Position numbers and translations under genes: made by a program
Part shown: positions 10,847 through 24,450 of the stretch, one piece after another
How the letters are laid out: the number at the start of each line of letters is the position of its first letter
Position numbering within the stretch: the first letter of the stretch is position 1
Assembly (NCBI GenBank): GCA_020746875.1
Contig: JAGTJL010000023.1
Location: 434,001 to 498,000, forward strand
Origin: Rhexocercosporidium sp. MPI-PUGE-AT-0058
Lineage: Eukaryota > Ascomycota > Leotiomycetes > Helotiales
Direction of reading: 5' to 3'
DNA: 64,000 bases
The notes under the pieces: model-generated
The model's database searches: none
The model's input: only the letters and a program-made list of their open reading frames with translations
What the model was told of the DNA's origin: nothing

Positions 10847-12150
10847 TTACACTTATTAAGCCTTTCCTGGCCCTCTTCGGCTTTTATTTATTAATAATTA
10901 CTTATTGACTTTATAAATATTTAAATATTATAAATAAAACTACCCGAAATTACTCTAGGAGTCCCGTCTTTAAAATCATTTTAATTGCTTATACCGCCAT
11001 TGTCGAACTATAAAGAATGCGTTTAATGTCTATATATAATTACTTACCTACTTATATTTAATGTCGTTCCTCGGTCTAGTTTCGATACTTTAAGAGAATA
11101 TAACGTACCGTTTAAGGTCTGTATTCATACTAGCATTAGTCCGTTTCGGCCTTATTAATTACGTAGAAGTACGCTCGTAAGTTAATCTTGCCTATACGCA
11201 TTTGCGTAATAATAGAGCTTATCGCCTTATATATATTAGTATATATAATAAGTGTCCCTTTTCTTAGCCGTACACCGAGTCTAAAGAGTTCTCGGCCGTG
11301 TTTAGTTATTTCTTAGCCTGCCTTTTACTTGTCTTTTATTATCTAACGGATAATAGGCTTTGTGGTTATTATTAAAATCTATAATAAGTCCGGTTTTAGT
11401 TATTATTTTAAGTAGGCCCCTATAATTAAAGTATAACCTGCGGCTTCTTTAATTACTCGATCGGCAACTTCGTTACCCGACACTCTAATATGTGCGGGGA
11501 TTTAGCGAATTTAAATCTCTTATTTTTGATCTCGAAGCTCTTTAAGTGCGAAAATAGCTTTTACTAGAATATATTATCTTAAAGGATACTTAGGGTTTAC
11601 TATAGCTTAAATAGCCGCTTAATTATCCGCAAAAAGAATACATTTCCTAAGAGCGCTTGTTATTACGTGAGCGTTAAGTGTTATTTAAAATGCTAATTGT
11701 ATTTCTTTAAGCTTTATTATATATACAGTAGAAGTAGTCGATTTGCCTATATATTCCATTCTCTTTACGTTAATTCCTAAGAGCCGTAGCAATTAACGCT
11801 ACGGCAGTAGCACCGACATAGCCGTTAATACCGCTTTTATTAATATAAATGGCAAAGGTTATTAATTCCGTGGTATTATACTCCTTAACTACGAGCTCTA
11901 GAAATTCCGCAATTCGAGTGAACAATAGAATCTACTATAATAATACAATATACAATTAGCGTTTCTTTAGTCAGTCGAGTTAAAGGTAATATTTACATTT
12001 TAAGATATTAGAGAATTAATTAAAGGGGCTTTAAGTTGTATTGCTATTCACGGAGGAAGACATATCTTCGTATAAAGGGGTAGTCCTAATTTACATTATG
12101 GTTTTAAGTGCAATTTATTCGAGTTATTATAGGAGTAGCAATAAGTGTAC
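10847..12150 (-). mobile_element. Tad-like LINE, 3' segment
   Basis: This is the downstream part of a non-LTR retrotransposon on the minus strand. It abuts the Gypsy element at 12151, where the target duplication GTAC occupies 12147-12150. The matching upstream part begins at 24732. Joining the two across one GTAC restores a continuous frame between the RT thumb and the RNase H linker. The element's 3' end was not located; the gag-only LTR element lies immediately to the left. Confidence 0.85.
10940..12146 (-). pseudogene. LINE ORF2, C-terminal part (RNase H and tail), pseudogene
   Basis: From right to left it reads a linker (IRTTPLYEDMSSSVNSNT near 12060), then an RNase H domain at about 11870-11450. 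The domain starts with IYINKSGINGYVGA at 11811-11861, where the first catalytic Asp (normally TDGS) now reads N. It then includes an AHI.VSGNEVADR-type block near 11470. The tail contains [14 protein letters not shown] near 11200 and ends near ILKTGLLE at about 10960, which I recognise from ascomycete Tad-clade LINEs. This domain order (RT, then RNase H) is typical of that clade. Numerous RIP stops make it non-functional. Its upstream portion lies 12.6 kb away at 24736-28100. Confidence 0.88.
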
Positions 12151-12431
12151 TGTAGAGAGGAAAACACCAAACACACAATAAGAGGGTAGCAAAGCAAGTG
12201 CCGGAGGGTAACCGTAGAAAATACCCATTTAACGAGTACTTAAGATATTATATATCTAAAGTATATAATCTATTAAAGGAAGGGAAAGGTATAATTTAAA
12301 TAAGAAGGAAAAGTTATAATAGTGAAAATCGTTATTATCCTTAAAGGATATTACCTTAAAGGCTACTTTAAATATAATAAAATATAACTTAATTACGTAA
12401 CAAATGGACCTTTAAGGTTAACCCCACCACA
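12151..12431 (-). repeat. 3' LTR of the 12.6 kb Gypsy element
   Basis: 281 bp starting TGTAGAGAGG and ending ACCCCACCACA on the plus strand. Relative to the right copy, its left (outer) edge is less mutated (TGTAGAGAGG against TATAAAGGAG) and its right (inner) edge is more mutated. Confidence 0.93.
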
Positions 12432-12447
12432 TACGTCTCTCCCTTAG
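12432..12447 (-). promoter_or_regulatory. Polypurine tract of the 12.6 kb Gypsy element
   Basis: Minus strand CTAAGGGAGAGACGTA sits immediately before the 3' LTR, as expected for second-strand priming. Confidence 0.65.
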
Positions 12448-15170
12448 AAAACTTATATTTAACCTTAAGTAAAGAAATAAGAATTAATATTATAGCTTTA
12501 AAGCTTTAAATACTTAAAGAAAAATATGTTTAAATAAAGACAAGTAAATATTAAATGACTTATACCTCACTTTTAAAAGCAAACAATTGTCTCGCTTAAT
12601 ACCTTTAAATATTATCTTTTACTTTATTACTCTTTTTCTTTTCTTTCCTTTTTAATAACTTTATTACTCTTTTTTATAATACTCTTAAGAAAGCTTTACG
12701 CGTCTCTTTACACTTATATTAGTCTTTTCACACCTCTTAGCACTTATTATATCGTTTTTACTACTTAAATTTACCTTTTTAAACATTATATTTAAATAAA
12801 CTTTAGTTTTAATAAAATTAAAATAATTCTTTTAAAACAAATTAGCGTATAACTAACATTTTAAATAAATTCTCGACTCCTTTCCTTACGGCGCAGAAAC
12901 TGACTTTCCTTATAAAATAAAGATCGATCCTTATAACGCGTCGAATTCGTTAATATTCCCTTATACCTTAAGCTAACGTGTCTTTAATAACCCTACTCTT
13001 TTCTTATACTCTTACTTTAATAAATCTTTTATAAACCTTCTTAACTTCTTAATCGTTATTTAAAATAAAAGGAAATATATTAAAGGCATATTAAAAAAAC
13101 AAGAATATATAAATATATAAAGTTAAAAGTAAATAAGTAATTAAAGGACGGTTTTCTTACCTTTAAAGTTTAAAATATAATAAAAAAATAAAAAAAAGCT
13201 AATTAAAATATCTCTTTTATTAACTTAATTAAGTCTTTTTTTTACTTTTATCTTCTTCTCTTTACTTTTACTTCTTTAATAAGTCGATATTAAATAATAA
13301 CGAAGTTAATCTTAAGTAATTCCCTCTCTTTTTATTTTAACGGTTATTATATCGAATAAAAGCGCCGATAATATCTTAATAACTTTTTATTATATCTTCT
13401 TATTATTTTTTAATAAATAAGTAAATTATTATAAGCGGCTAAGATTTATTATATTTAAAAGGGAAAAAGAAGAAATACTATACTTTATATATTAACTTCG
13501 AGTTACTCAGTCTTCCTCGCGGTCTTTCTCTTTTCTTAACGGTAAGTTATAAAGTAAAAGCTTTTTAAGAACAACCCTTAAAACTTTAATAAGTTATAAG
13601 TTATCTTAAACCGCCTTTATCGTCGCTTTCCGTCGACTTGCTTTTTATTATTAATTAATTAAGAAGAGTAAAAGACTAAAAGTAAATTCTCTTTTATTCG
13701 ACATTATTAACTTTTAAATTTTAATAATTTTTTAATATAATTTAAAAACCTAAATTAAAAGCGTAACTTTAATTGCCTTACTAAAATAAAAAGTATTTTT
13801 AACCTCGTTGCTTATTTTAAGCCTTTATTAACTATATTATAAGCAACCTCTAAACTAATAATGTCAAGCTTTCCAAAAGTCCTTTCTTATTAAAATAACC
13901 TCTTTTATTTAAAAATAAGGTTCTCTTTTAAAAAACCTTATATTAATACAACTCTATAATAACTTTAAGAGTAATAAAAACATATCTTAAACACCTTTAT
14001 AAACCAGTATAAGCTAAGCCGAATTCTAAGTCTAAAGAAAAAGTAAATATATTTTAAAAGCAAAAGTAATAATACTCTTTCTTAATCGATTAATATTCTT
14101 AATTTAGGAGTCCGAGGACTAATATTTAATTAAGGGAAGCTCCTAACTTAAAGTCTAATTAATTTACTTAATAGGAAACAGCTTTATAAAGACAAAGTCA
14201 AAGGAATACTTATAAATAACTTAAGTACTCATAATAAAGCACTATTTACTCGCTTAAGTCCTCCGTAAAATTATTACCGCGACGGAACTATAGTAGCGAT
14301 ATTTAAATTTTAATAAGCGAGATTTTAAAACGGTTAAGGAAGAGGCGTATAATTTAAACTAATTAAAATCTCCCTTTACACAGAATAGTTCTACTTATTC
14401 TATCGTCTTAAAACTAATTAATTAAAACTCTAAAAAAATAAAATTGTCGTTACTTTAATACTTTAATACGTTGCTTAAAATAACTTAAGACAGGCTCGGC
14501 TTATTACGGTATTTAATCCGCTATCTTATACTTTTACTCTTAATTAAATTATTATTATTAATACTTAAACAACGTAGGAGCCCAAACCTAATAGCCGTCG
14601 ATTAAGAGAACTTATAAAATCTAATAATAACTCTTACGTCAAACTTTAAGCTCACAATAACTCGACCGCTAATTTCTGAAAACTAATAATTTAATTAAGA
14701 ATAAAGTACTTATAATATAAGGGGTTAAAGGCGTAAGGGAAATATAAAAAAGCTAAAGATTTATAATTTATTAACCGTATTTATTTTATTTATCTTTAGC
14801 TTAACCGTCACAATCTTAAAGTATTAAGCTCTGTTTTTAAGCACGCTATATTAAAATTATTAATATTTAAATAAACTTTTTATATTATTAATAATAAATT
14901 TAATAATCTTTATTACCGATATAAGGCAATTATAATAGCTTATTTCCCTCATAATAACCTATAGCCTGTCGCGCGCTTTATTATTTATTTAAATATATAA
15001 ATTAATTTTATTTATTTAGCTTTATAAGCTTTTTTAAATTTTAAGTCGTTTAATTACGCGTAACTTTTTAGTCGTTATATATTTTCTTTTTAAATTAATA
15101 GCTTATTTACCGTAGCCTTAAGAGCTGTTTTAATTAAAGTAAATCTTTTTTATTATAAAGTATTTAAGTA
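12448..15170. other. 3' internal region of the Gypsy element, unrecognised
   Basis: Nearly 2.7 kb between the recognisable end of pol and the 3' LTR polypurine tract. It is extremely AT-rich, with no domain I can name on either strand. It could be long untranslated sequence, or an additional reading frame too decayed to recognise. Confidence 0.4.
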
Positions 15171-15179
15171 ATATTAAAG

Positions 15180-15560
15180 AAGAATTTCTAGTCTTCGACT
15201 ATCTTCAGGGACTTATTATATAAGCTTGCTTCGGCAGTGTATCTCGGGGGGTTATTGTCTTTAGCGCCTAGCCTATTAATACATTAAGACTATTAACGCT
15301 TTAAAACGACTCGTCAAAAGAACTTTATTTAACTTATTATTTAACTCTTTATAAAATTTAATAAGGAATAAGTATTTAATTAGATTTTATTCTTTTGTGG
15401 CGTAAGCTATAGTCGACTTAATTTAATTAAATTATCCCACGGGACTAAAACTCTCTTTAAGTTTCTTAAGGGCTTCTTTAGCTTTATAACGTATTAATAA
15501 TTACTGTATTTATAAGTTTTTGAGCCTATACGTTTAGCGTCAGTAATATTGAATTATTCG
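15180..15560 (-). other. Possible reading-frame extension downstream of Gypsy pol
   Basis: The minus-strand frame stays partly open beyond the pol end (AYATKEQNLIKYLFLIKFY with stops read through, then an Arg-rich stretch and PPEIHCRSKL). The segment near 15190-15290 is less AT-rich than its flanks. It may be the C-terminal tail of Pol or a separate small frame; no domain is recognised. Confidence 0.3.
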
Positions 15561-18500
15561 AAGGGCAGCTACTATAAATACATTATTTAACTCGACTAGA
15601 ATACTGGTATTATTATTACGGAACGACTTATGAATACAATCGAAGGGTATTTATAAATATAAATAATATTTAAAGTACTAAGGGGATTTTTCGTTATTTA
15701 AAAGAGAGCCCTTAATATTTTAATATATACTTTTACTATTATGCCTTAATTTTCGTTTCCTCCGTAAGATATAAAAAGTACGTCCTCGTTATAATTTAAC
15801 GTTTAATAACGCTAAGCGACGAATTATAAGAATTATAATAAGGAATAGTTAGTAATATTAATTATAGCAATTAAGCTACTCGCTGGAAAAATAAGTAACG
15901 ACTTAATATTGACTTTATTTCGCGTGAATTAGCCTTTTAAGTATTTTAATAATAATTTTATTATTTTATATAACTTGTTTTATAAGCTCTTTAAGGTCTT
16001 TAAGGCCTTATAAATTTCGCTCCTCGAGACTGAGTTTAGGCTAATCTTTATTATTATTATATTAAGTTATTATTAAAAGCTTATCGTTTTTATAATAAAT
16101 AAAACGCTTTCGTTTATAAAATAGCTTAAGGTAATTAATTATAAAAGTACCGCGAAAGAGTATACTATTATTTTTTAGCTTTTTTAACTTATAATAACTC
16201 TTTTTAAAAAAAGCCTTATAAATTTTATAAAGTCTTAATTATTAAAAGTTAAGCTTTTTACTCTTTAATATATTGATTTTTTAAATAAAATCGTGCTTAA
16301 AAATTAAATCTTTAACTTATAATAGCTTATTTTAAATATCTCTTTTTGCGTTAAAAGCTTCTTTTCCTTCTTATTTACGGCGTGTCTTTTAAAGCTTAGC
16401 TTCTTTTATATTATTATTTCATATTTAATATTAAAGAGTTTAAATGTAAATTAAATTATTAATACTCTTAATATCTTTTAAAAAAAGGCTTTTTTAAATA
16501 AGATAACGTGTTTTAATAAAAAGAACTAGTTCTTTGTCGTAAATTATATAAAAGGAAGTATAGCTTATAGGTTTATAAACTATAATGCAGTCAGTAAATA
16601 AAACCGTTAATAAATTATTTATTTAATTTTTTTTTATTTTAAAAAGGGCATTCTTAATAAGGCTATATCCCCGCTCGATTATGTTATTAGCTTTTACGTT
16701 ATAAGCTAATATTTAAATTCGTTAAATTTTTACTTTATTTAATAAGTTAACGACTTCGTTTATATTTTCTATGCCTTCATCGACTATTAGCTTTTAAAAT
16801 AGCCTGTGTCGGCAAATAATATTTTATTAAATGAAATTAGCGATGCCTTTAGCCTCCTTCGAAGTAAGCGCCTTGGCTTCGACTTAACCGCTTATATCGT
16901 CTTAAGCGATAACGAGATACTTTTTCCCGTTTTATATTAATATAAAAGTAATATTTAGCGTTTATTTTTCTATAAGTCCGTTTAAAGTAATTAAAATTAT
17001 AAACTCTTTTTGTCGCTTAATATTACGTAATATATATTTATTATATATTTTAACGAATTTTATAAAGTTCTTAAAATAACCCTTTTAAAAATAACGCTAA
17101 AAAATACAATAATATATACTTTTTCTTCCTTTATAATTAAAGTTATTATAACAGCTTCGCAAAATATATACTTTATTTTTATCGATATTAATAACGAGTT
17201 TAATAAGTACGCCTTTTAATAAAAGTTTTTAAATACGCTAATTATAAACTCTATATAATAATGCTTTTTTTTTAAATATATAAAAGGCTTTTAAGTTTAT
17301 ACTTTTCAAAGTCTTAAGCGTAATTAAATAAGTAATTATCTTTTAGTAATACTTTTTATAATATTTTAAAGATATTAATAAGTCCGCTTCGCTTTCTTAA
17401 TCTATATATAAGTCGCTATTAAGTATTATTTAATTATTCGACTTATCTTATAATTCTTAGACTTTTCGCTTTATATTAATAAGAATATTACGTCTTTAAG
17501 TTAGCTTAAGGTCATCGAAAGTCTCTAGCTCTTTCATTAAATCTTCCGTGCTTTCCGTTTTTTTCGAGTAAATTCTAACCGTATTAAGCTTAGCTAAAAT
17601 CTAATCCCTATTGTTATTATTTTTAATATCCTCCTTAATATCTTTAAAGTATTTAAGTTTTCTTAAAAAAGTATTTACTATTATGTGCGTAACACCTTTA
17701 ATATAGCGTATTTTAAAGTCGAAAAGCCTAATCTAAGCAAATTAATAAGTGAGCATTATATTAAAGTAATCATAAGTAGCTCTTTTAAGTTAAATAATAA
17801 GAGTATTTACGTCAGTCTTTATAATAAAATAAACTCCTATAAGTTAGATTTTGAGCTTCTTAAGAATTAAAAGCATATCTTTATATTCTCTTTTTATAAC
17901 GTTATAATCTCGTTTTACCTTCGTTTAAAAGCCGCTCTTATACTTTATCGGTCTAAGCTTATCGTTTTTTAAGTTACGCTAACTAAGGAAACCACCTTAT
18001 TCGACTCCGTTAAAGTTTATAAAAACGATAATTTTGCTAGCGCCCTTAAAGTAATTAATCTTATAAAGCATTAAAAAGAAATACAAAATATCTTAAAAGG
18101 TTTTTATTACTTAGCCGTAAGTTACGGGGTTTTACATAAATTTAATTCTTTTTTTAATAAAGTCGTATAACGGCTTAGTTAATAAACGAAAGTCTTTAAT
18201 TTAAATGCGGAAATAAGTAATTAAACTTAAAAATCCTTTGACTTTTATAACGTTCTTAGGTTCTTTTCATTTCTATATTTTAACTAAGTATATAACTAAA
18301 GGTTCTCTTTCTTAAGAGTTATATACGTAGCCGACGACGTTTATATTATTACAATAGAATTGCGATTTAAGGCCTATAATAACTCTAGCGCGCTTAAGGC
18401 GTTTTAGCGTCTTATTAAGGTTAAGAAGGTATTTAAGGACAAATTAGTAAATTTTAGGCCGTACTTTCTTTTAATTATAGTTTATATATAGTCCTTTTAC

Positions 18501-19800
18501 ACTAACGTCGTTTAAAAACGGCATTATAATAAAAGGCATAATATCTTTCAGTATTCTACCGATTGTTTTTATAAATTAAGTAATAAAGTTTATAACTTCT
18601 TAAGATAACGTCGTGTTTCGGATTAATCTAATGTTAAGTATAAAAAAGGCCGTTATATCTTGGCTATTTTAATGTAATATTTATTAATTATAACTTAAGT
18701 ATAAGTTTATTAGGCTTACGATATAACACCTTATATATTCCTTTGAAAATTCGTTAATAAAAGGAAGTAAGTTAACGTCTCTTAAAGTAATTACGTTAAA
18801 TATAATTATTAAGTTAATTAAGTAATACTTTCTTAATTCCTTCTTCTTAATTAAGAACTAAACGTTATAATATAGCCCTTTAAAGAGTTCGAGAACCCTA
18901 CGTTTGAGTCTGTCTTTTATTATCTTTTTAACTTTAAGAGTTAACGCTTTAAAAAGTAAAAAGTATAATATTTACTAAGCTTTATAGTTTACCGTCTTAA
19001 TAACTATAGGTAGCGAAACATCTTTATAAAACTTCTTATATTTAATTTAATTAAATATAATAATATCTTCTCGATTCAATATAATTTCGTTAAAAAGGGC
19101 TCTCTCTTTTAGTTATAATATATCTTTAATATTTAAAATAATAAGTCGCTCTTCCGTAATCTTAAATCCGTGAGAAAAGCCAGTAAAATAAAGGAGTAAG
19201 ATATCTTAATACTTCTTAGCTTATTCTTAAGGAAAGTCTCTTTTTTTAAAGGCTTTATATTAGTTTTTACGGCCTTCGGGCGCATCTCTTATTTTATTTA
19301 TTTAATTTATAAGCCTAATCTTTTTATTTTTTATTTTATATATAATATAAACCCGCGAAACTTATTTACGTTTTTTAAATAAAAACGTTATTAATAAAGT
19401 ATTATAATTTATAATAAATTAAAAAGTAGGCTTAATTTTCTTAATTAATATAATATTAAACACGCGTTCTCTGCCAAAAGGAGCTTTAATAAAGTCTTTA
19501 TAAAGGAGGTAATCGTAAAGGTCCGTTTTTAAAATTATAAATTCTCGCTTTATATATTCGATAGAAACATATAAGACGTCCTCGAAAAAGGAATTGCTTT
19601 TATTATTAAAGGTTTTTTTATCCCTCCCGTAAAAAAGCTTATCCTCGAGCTTAAAGGAAGTATCCTTTAGAAAGCATTTAATAATACTAACTATAAAGCT
19701 TTAATTATAACTAGTTACTCGTTTCCCGAATTAGTTTTAAACTTTAAATAGTTTAATTCCGGATTTAATAATATTTTATTAATTTAACTTTTAGACTTCG
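15560..19800 (-). pseudogene. Ty3/Gypsy Pol pseudogene (RT, RNase H, integrase)
   Basis: Read leftwards: an upstream segment with TGFSHGFKITEERLI near 19160-19200; then the reverse transcriptase with RVLELFKGLYYNV.FLIKKK near 18840-18920, RDVNLLPFINEFS near 18740-18790, and the catalytic block MPFLNDVSVKG at 18491-18524. There one Asp of the usual LDD now reads Asn. The zone about 18300-17500 fits RT-connection and RNase H sequence but is badly decayed. Integrase follows at about 17150-16400, with ISGWVEAKALTSKEAKGIA near 16840-16920 and ANNIIERGYSLI near 16640. The pol end is near 15600 (SILVELNNVFIVAALRI). The arrangement matches a widespread fungal Gypsy lineage in which PWFLVKKK-type RT motifs are conserved. 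Many TAA/TAG codons interrupt it. Confidence 0.88.
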
Positions 19801-22639
19801 CAGCTTTAATACTTTTAGCGTACTCCATAAGTTTAATTATTTTAATAATAGTAATTAATCGCGTAGTCTTATTTTATAAGTTAGCGTAAATTAGACCGCC
19901 TTTCGTATTAAATAAGTATTTAAATAAAACCCGTGTAATTTAAAAGAATAAAAATTTAAGAATAATTTTAATACTTAAGATATTTATAATATAAAACTTA
20001 ATAAAGATAATATAATTTTCTATTATTATCGGGACGTTATTCACATATCTTAAAAATCGCGATTTTACGCCTATAATATTCTTTAAGGCTATAAAGTCGC
20101 TTTTTATAATAAGGACTTTTAATTAAACGATAATATTATAAAATATATAATTGACTTCTACGCCGGAATTAAAAGTAGCTTAAATATCACTAAGTCTTGT
20201 TTTCTTAAATATAATAATTATATACTTTAGCGTTAAAGAGTATTATTTATAACTTAATCTTTAAGGTATGTCGATTAAGTAAACTTTAGCGGTTAACAAT
20301 AAGTCGACTTTAAGTTCCTCTTTTAAAACTATTATTCTTTAAAGCGCTATTAAAATAGCGGTTAAAATTATGAATACTAGGCTAAAAAAAGAAATTAAGC
20401 TTAATAATAACTAAAAAGTTAACTTTTAAATTAATATTTCTTATATTAAGAAGACTTAATATCTTTATTTCCTTTATTAAACTTAAAGCTTATACGTAAG
20501 TTTAACTCAAGACACGGTAAAATAAGTAATAACTTATTATTCTTATTTAAAGAAAATACGTTTAAACTATTATAAAGCTCGTAGTCCTCTTAATATAAAA
20601 TCCGAAGTATTAACTTAAAGTAATAAAAGGCGTTAAAATATAATATTATTCTCTTTTTAATTATAATCTTAAAAAGCTTCTATATACTTTATAATCTTAA
20701 TATTAATAATAGCGATTTAGTCCTAAATCTCTTAATTAATAATCTTTAGTCGACTTATTCTTAATAAATCAATTAAAATAAGGATTTCTTTTAAAATTAA
20801 GTTTTTAAAAAACTCTTTTTAAATAAAAAGCTTATTTAACGTATTATTTAACGTGTAATTATTTTGCGACAGCGCCTAATATACGCGAGGTCGGCCTAAA
20901 ATCGCCTTAATAATAATAAGTAAATTACTTTTAATGCGTTTCTAAATAGTCTTTATAAAGGGTAGTTTAGTAATAATCAGTCCTTTTCGACTCACAATTA
21001 AAGTAACTTTTTTTAATTTTTTAAAAATAATATTCTTATTATTATTCCTTATAATAATTTAAGTAAGTTTTGCCTTAAGTGCTTTAATTAAAAGGTTTAC
21101 GTTTATAAACTCTTGAAATCTAATAGCATTCTTAACTTTTTCGCGAACTTTTAATCTTTTATAATTAGCTTAAACTTTAAGACGTTCTTAAAATAAGGTT
21201 CCGGTTATATATAATTCGGCTTTTATTATTACTTTAAAAGTAGCGGCATTTTGTCGTCTTATTTTTATAAATATTATTTTAAAGCCATTATTTATTTCTT
21301 TTAAATTAAAAGTAATAAATACGTTTTAAACGTTAATTAATTTTATTATATTAAAGAGTTAAACAGCGAAAATGTTTAAATAGTCCTAGGGCTTTTAACT
21401 TACTTTTAATATTAGTCCTTTTAAGGCTGACTTCGATATAATATTTTATTAAGCTAAAAGGGCTTTTTAAGCGTCTTAAAGCTTCTTTTAAATTACTTTT
21501 TCTTTCCGCCTCGAGTCTAAGTCTCTTTTTATATTAATTATTTATAAAATAAGGACTTCTCTCCTTAATTTGTCCTAAGGAAATTAAACCGCTTAAGCTT
21601 TTATTCCTTCCTTTTAAAGGCTTATATAAATATAATTATCTTTATTCTTATAGATAATTCCTAAATTAAGTTATTTCTTAAACTCGTGATATTAATTTTA
21701 ATATTTATAAAATCCTTAAGGTTTAACACCCGGAATCGACTTATTAAAGTAAAAAAGGCATCCGGTGCTTATATTATCTTTTATATTATAACGTCAATTA
21801 TATTTAAAACTTATTTTAGAACTTTAATAAAATACTTTAGCTTTTTTAAAGTATGCGATCGACTCGTAAATAAATAAAGCCTTAACTTCGGCTATTAACT
21901 TTAAATTCTTTCTTTTTTTTATAATAACGTATAAAATGCGTAAGTTATTTAGTCTTTTTATAATTATATTAATATCTCGTTTTATAATTTAATTAATATC
22001 GTAAGTCAGCTTCTTAATAATAAAAATAACTTCTTTTTAAATATGCCTTTTTTAATTTAATTTAAGATAAAGCATTAAACTTTTCTTAAAGACGTCGTTA
22101 ATCTCTTAAGTTAAAGAATTGTCTTTATACTTTATAAACTCGGGGCGAGTTATAAAGTTAAGCCCCCCGAACTGTGCTACTAAAAAGGGAGTTTTGCTAT
22201 TACTCGACCCGAGTCGAAGACGGTCGACCCGAATAGTTTATATAAATAATACTTCTTCTTTAATTAAAATGTCGATTTCCCGCTCGACTTAGAATAAGCC
22301 TTTTATTTTTATATATATTTTATTAAAAGATTATATATTTTTTATATTAAAAATATTATTATTTTTTATAAAAGTTCCGGCCTTTTGCCTTAAGTACTTA
22401 AATAAAGCTGTTAAAAACTTTATAATTATTTGCCGCTTTATAATAATTTTCTTTTATATATAGGCTCGATTAACCTCTTTAAAAGCTCGAAGAAACTATT
22501 AAAATTAAGATTTAAAAGCATTTTCTATAATATATTTAAAATTATTAAATATTCTCTTTAAGTTTTAAAGAATATAATAATATTATTTAAGGTTAAACGT
22601 TTAATACTCTTTTATAACTTTCTTAATTAACTCTTAATA

Positions 22640-23110
22640 AGTGTTATTAAGAAAATCGGGGAGCCACTTAATGTTTTGGCTTATTTCGAGAGTGCAGTAG
22701 TCTACGACGTATTATTTCTTTTCGGCGTTATTTATAATGCCTTAAGCCGTAAAGAGCTACTTTAAGGTCTTAAAAAACTTAATAATATTATTCTCGTTAA
22801 AATATAAGTAGCTAAAGGTGCCTAGGGTTAATATGGCTTAAGCTATTATAAAATAAGGAAGTCCTTTAATAAAGTCCGTAGTAAGTCGTGTGGCTTAAGA
22901 CATAAACTATTAAGACGTTATATTATTAAAGGTAAGTTTATAATAATAACTATTTAAAGCCTTATTTATTCCGTATAATATAAAAGTTTTAGTAAGTTTA
23001 TATTATCTTAGCGCAAGTCGTATTAATTAAAAAGCTTAAGCGGAAGTAGCTTAAGCCTAAAGCGGTACTATATAGCTTATATTAGCGGGGTTAAGTCCCC
23101 CTTGCTTTAA
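22640..23110 (-). pseudogene. Gag pseudogene of the 12.6 kb Gypsy element
   Basis: Minus-strand translation gives LGTFSYLYFNENNIIKFF, then LFTAQGI and YVVDYCTLEISQNIKWLPD with only a few RIP stops. The pattern of a charged helix followed by [RK]xVxYCxLEIxxxIKxLP is the kind of Gag core found beside Pol genes of this fungal Gypsy lineage. Its position between the primer-binding site (24428-24445) and pol fits. The N-terminal and C-terminal limits are uncertain, and no zinc knuckle was located. A GC-richer patch at 22140-22250, containing CTCGACCCGAGTCGAAGACGG, may belong to the same frame or to a linker. Confidence 0.65.
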
Positions 23111-24427
23111 AGGCGAATACAATGTAAATTAAGAGTATATAAGCTAAATAAGTGTTATATAAGCCGGTAGAACTTAAGAGGCGGCCTGAGCTCTTATACT
23201 AGAGCTTTTTAAATGGCCACTGCCTTAATTATAATTGAATATGTCTTGTCATAAGTTATTACCGCCGCTTCTGTTTCTCTTTTTTCTTTTATTAATAGTT
23301 GGAGCATTGTCTATAAGTATTCCCGGTAATTACAATAAAGTAGAGTTAATAATTCCAGCGATATTAGGCTTTATTAAAGGTCTAATAAGCACAAAAGTAA
23401 AAGAGCTTATAAAGCCTATAAAGCCAGTCTTAATAATAGAGTAGTCTATAGTCGGGGTCGCAGAGCTTTCTTAAGTTATAAAGAAGTTATTAATAAGTCG
23501 TTTAAACTCCTTACCCTTTGAGTTGCCGCTAAAGGCGTTGTTTTTAATATTATTTTCGAATATAATTAATTTTTCTTAGTGAAATTAATGATTTACTAAA
23601 GAATAAATACGCTTAATATTATTAATAAAAAAGTTAAAGATATAATATATTATACTAAAAAAGGAAGAATATATGAGCTCGAGAAAATAAAAGAGATATA
23701 TAAATAAAATATTAAGTTAAAAAGCCTATAACTTTAGGCTCCTCTTAGGGTAATAAAGCCCAAAAGACGCCGAAGTCTAGGCCTTTTATCCTTATAATAA
23801 ACAAACGTATAAGCTTAAGTAAAATAAATAAATCTCGCTAAATATTAAAACTTTATTATTATTAAAGTTAATCTCGGCGTAAAATGACTTAAGACTAAAA
23901 TTAATTAAAAAGGCATAAGATAAAACCCCGTATACCTTTTTATTAGACTCCGTCTCACTAGCCTTAAGTAAGCTATTAACAAAAAAAAAGAAGAAAAAAG
24001 TAATAAATACGTTTATTAAAAGTGCGGTCGGCGTTGAAATTTGCCGAATTCATTTTAAATAGTCTACTTTTTGTTTTCCGAAGTATTGAATATACTTTAA
24101 TATCGATTAAGGCGTTTTTAATAACGTAATCCGGCTATTTTCGGTCCGACCTTCTTAATATTAATACTTTATATACTAGAGCTAGCTTTTTTAATAGTTT
24201 AAGTACTTTTATATTAAAAGTAAATGGTTTCTCTTCAGACTTTTTATGCTTCTCATTATACTATAAGAGACTATCGAGGTGCCGTATTTAATTCTACTTT
24301 AAGGGTTAGGAAATCTTTAAGTAAATAAGTTTACACTAGTTCGAGCACTTGTCGGTTTCGGTCCTTATAATTAGCATAAGGGGCCTTTAAGCTTTTCTAC
24401 GTACCTTACTCTAGCTTTTCTACTTAC

Positions 24428-24445
24428 TCCCTGCGTCGGTTACTA
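24428..24445 (-). promoter_or_regulatory. tRNA primer-binding site of the Gypsy element
   Basis: Five bases inside the 5' LTR, the minus strand reads TAGTAACCGACGCAGGGA. Allowing one RIP change (TGG to TAG), it has the form of the complement of a tRNA 3' end (TGG plus 15 nt). I cannot name the tRNA without a search. Confidence 0.6.
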
Positions 24446-24450
24446 AAATA

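Noticed and set aside
12660..12760. CTCTTTACACTTAT motif similar to that at 10843-10856
   Set aside because: The match is too short and AT-rich to claim a shared repeat.
18310..18350. Plus-strand VIYVADDVYII, resembling the YxDD motif of reverse transcriptase
   Set aside because: It is the antisense of the Gypsy Pol segment that continues from the real RT on the minus strand; no RT context surrounds it on the plus strand.
23235..23444. 69-codon hydrophobic plus-strand frame
   Set aside because: It lies antisense just upstream of the Gypsy Gag relic, in RIPed DNA, with no coding signature; hydrophobicity follows from T-rich codons.
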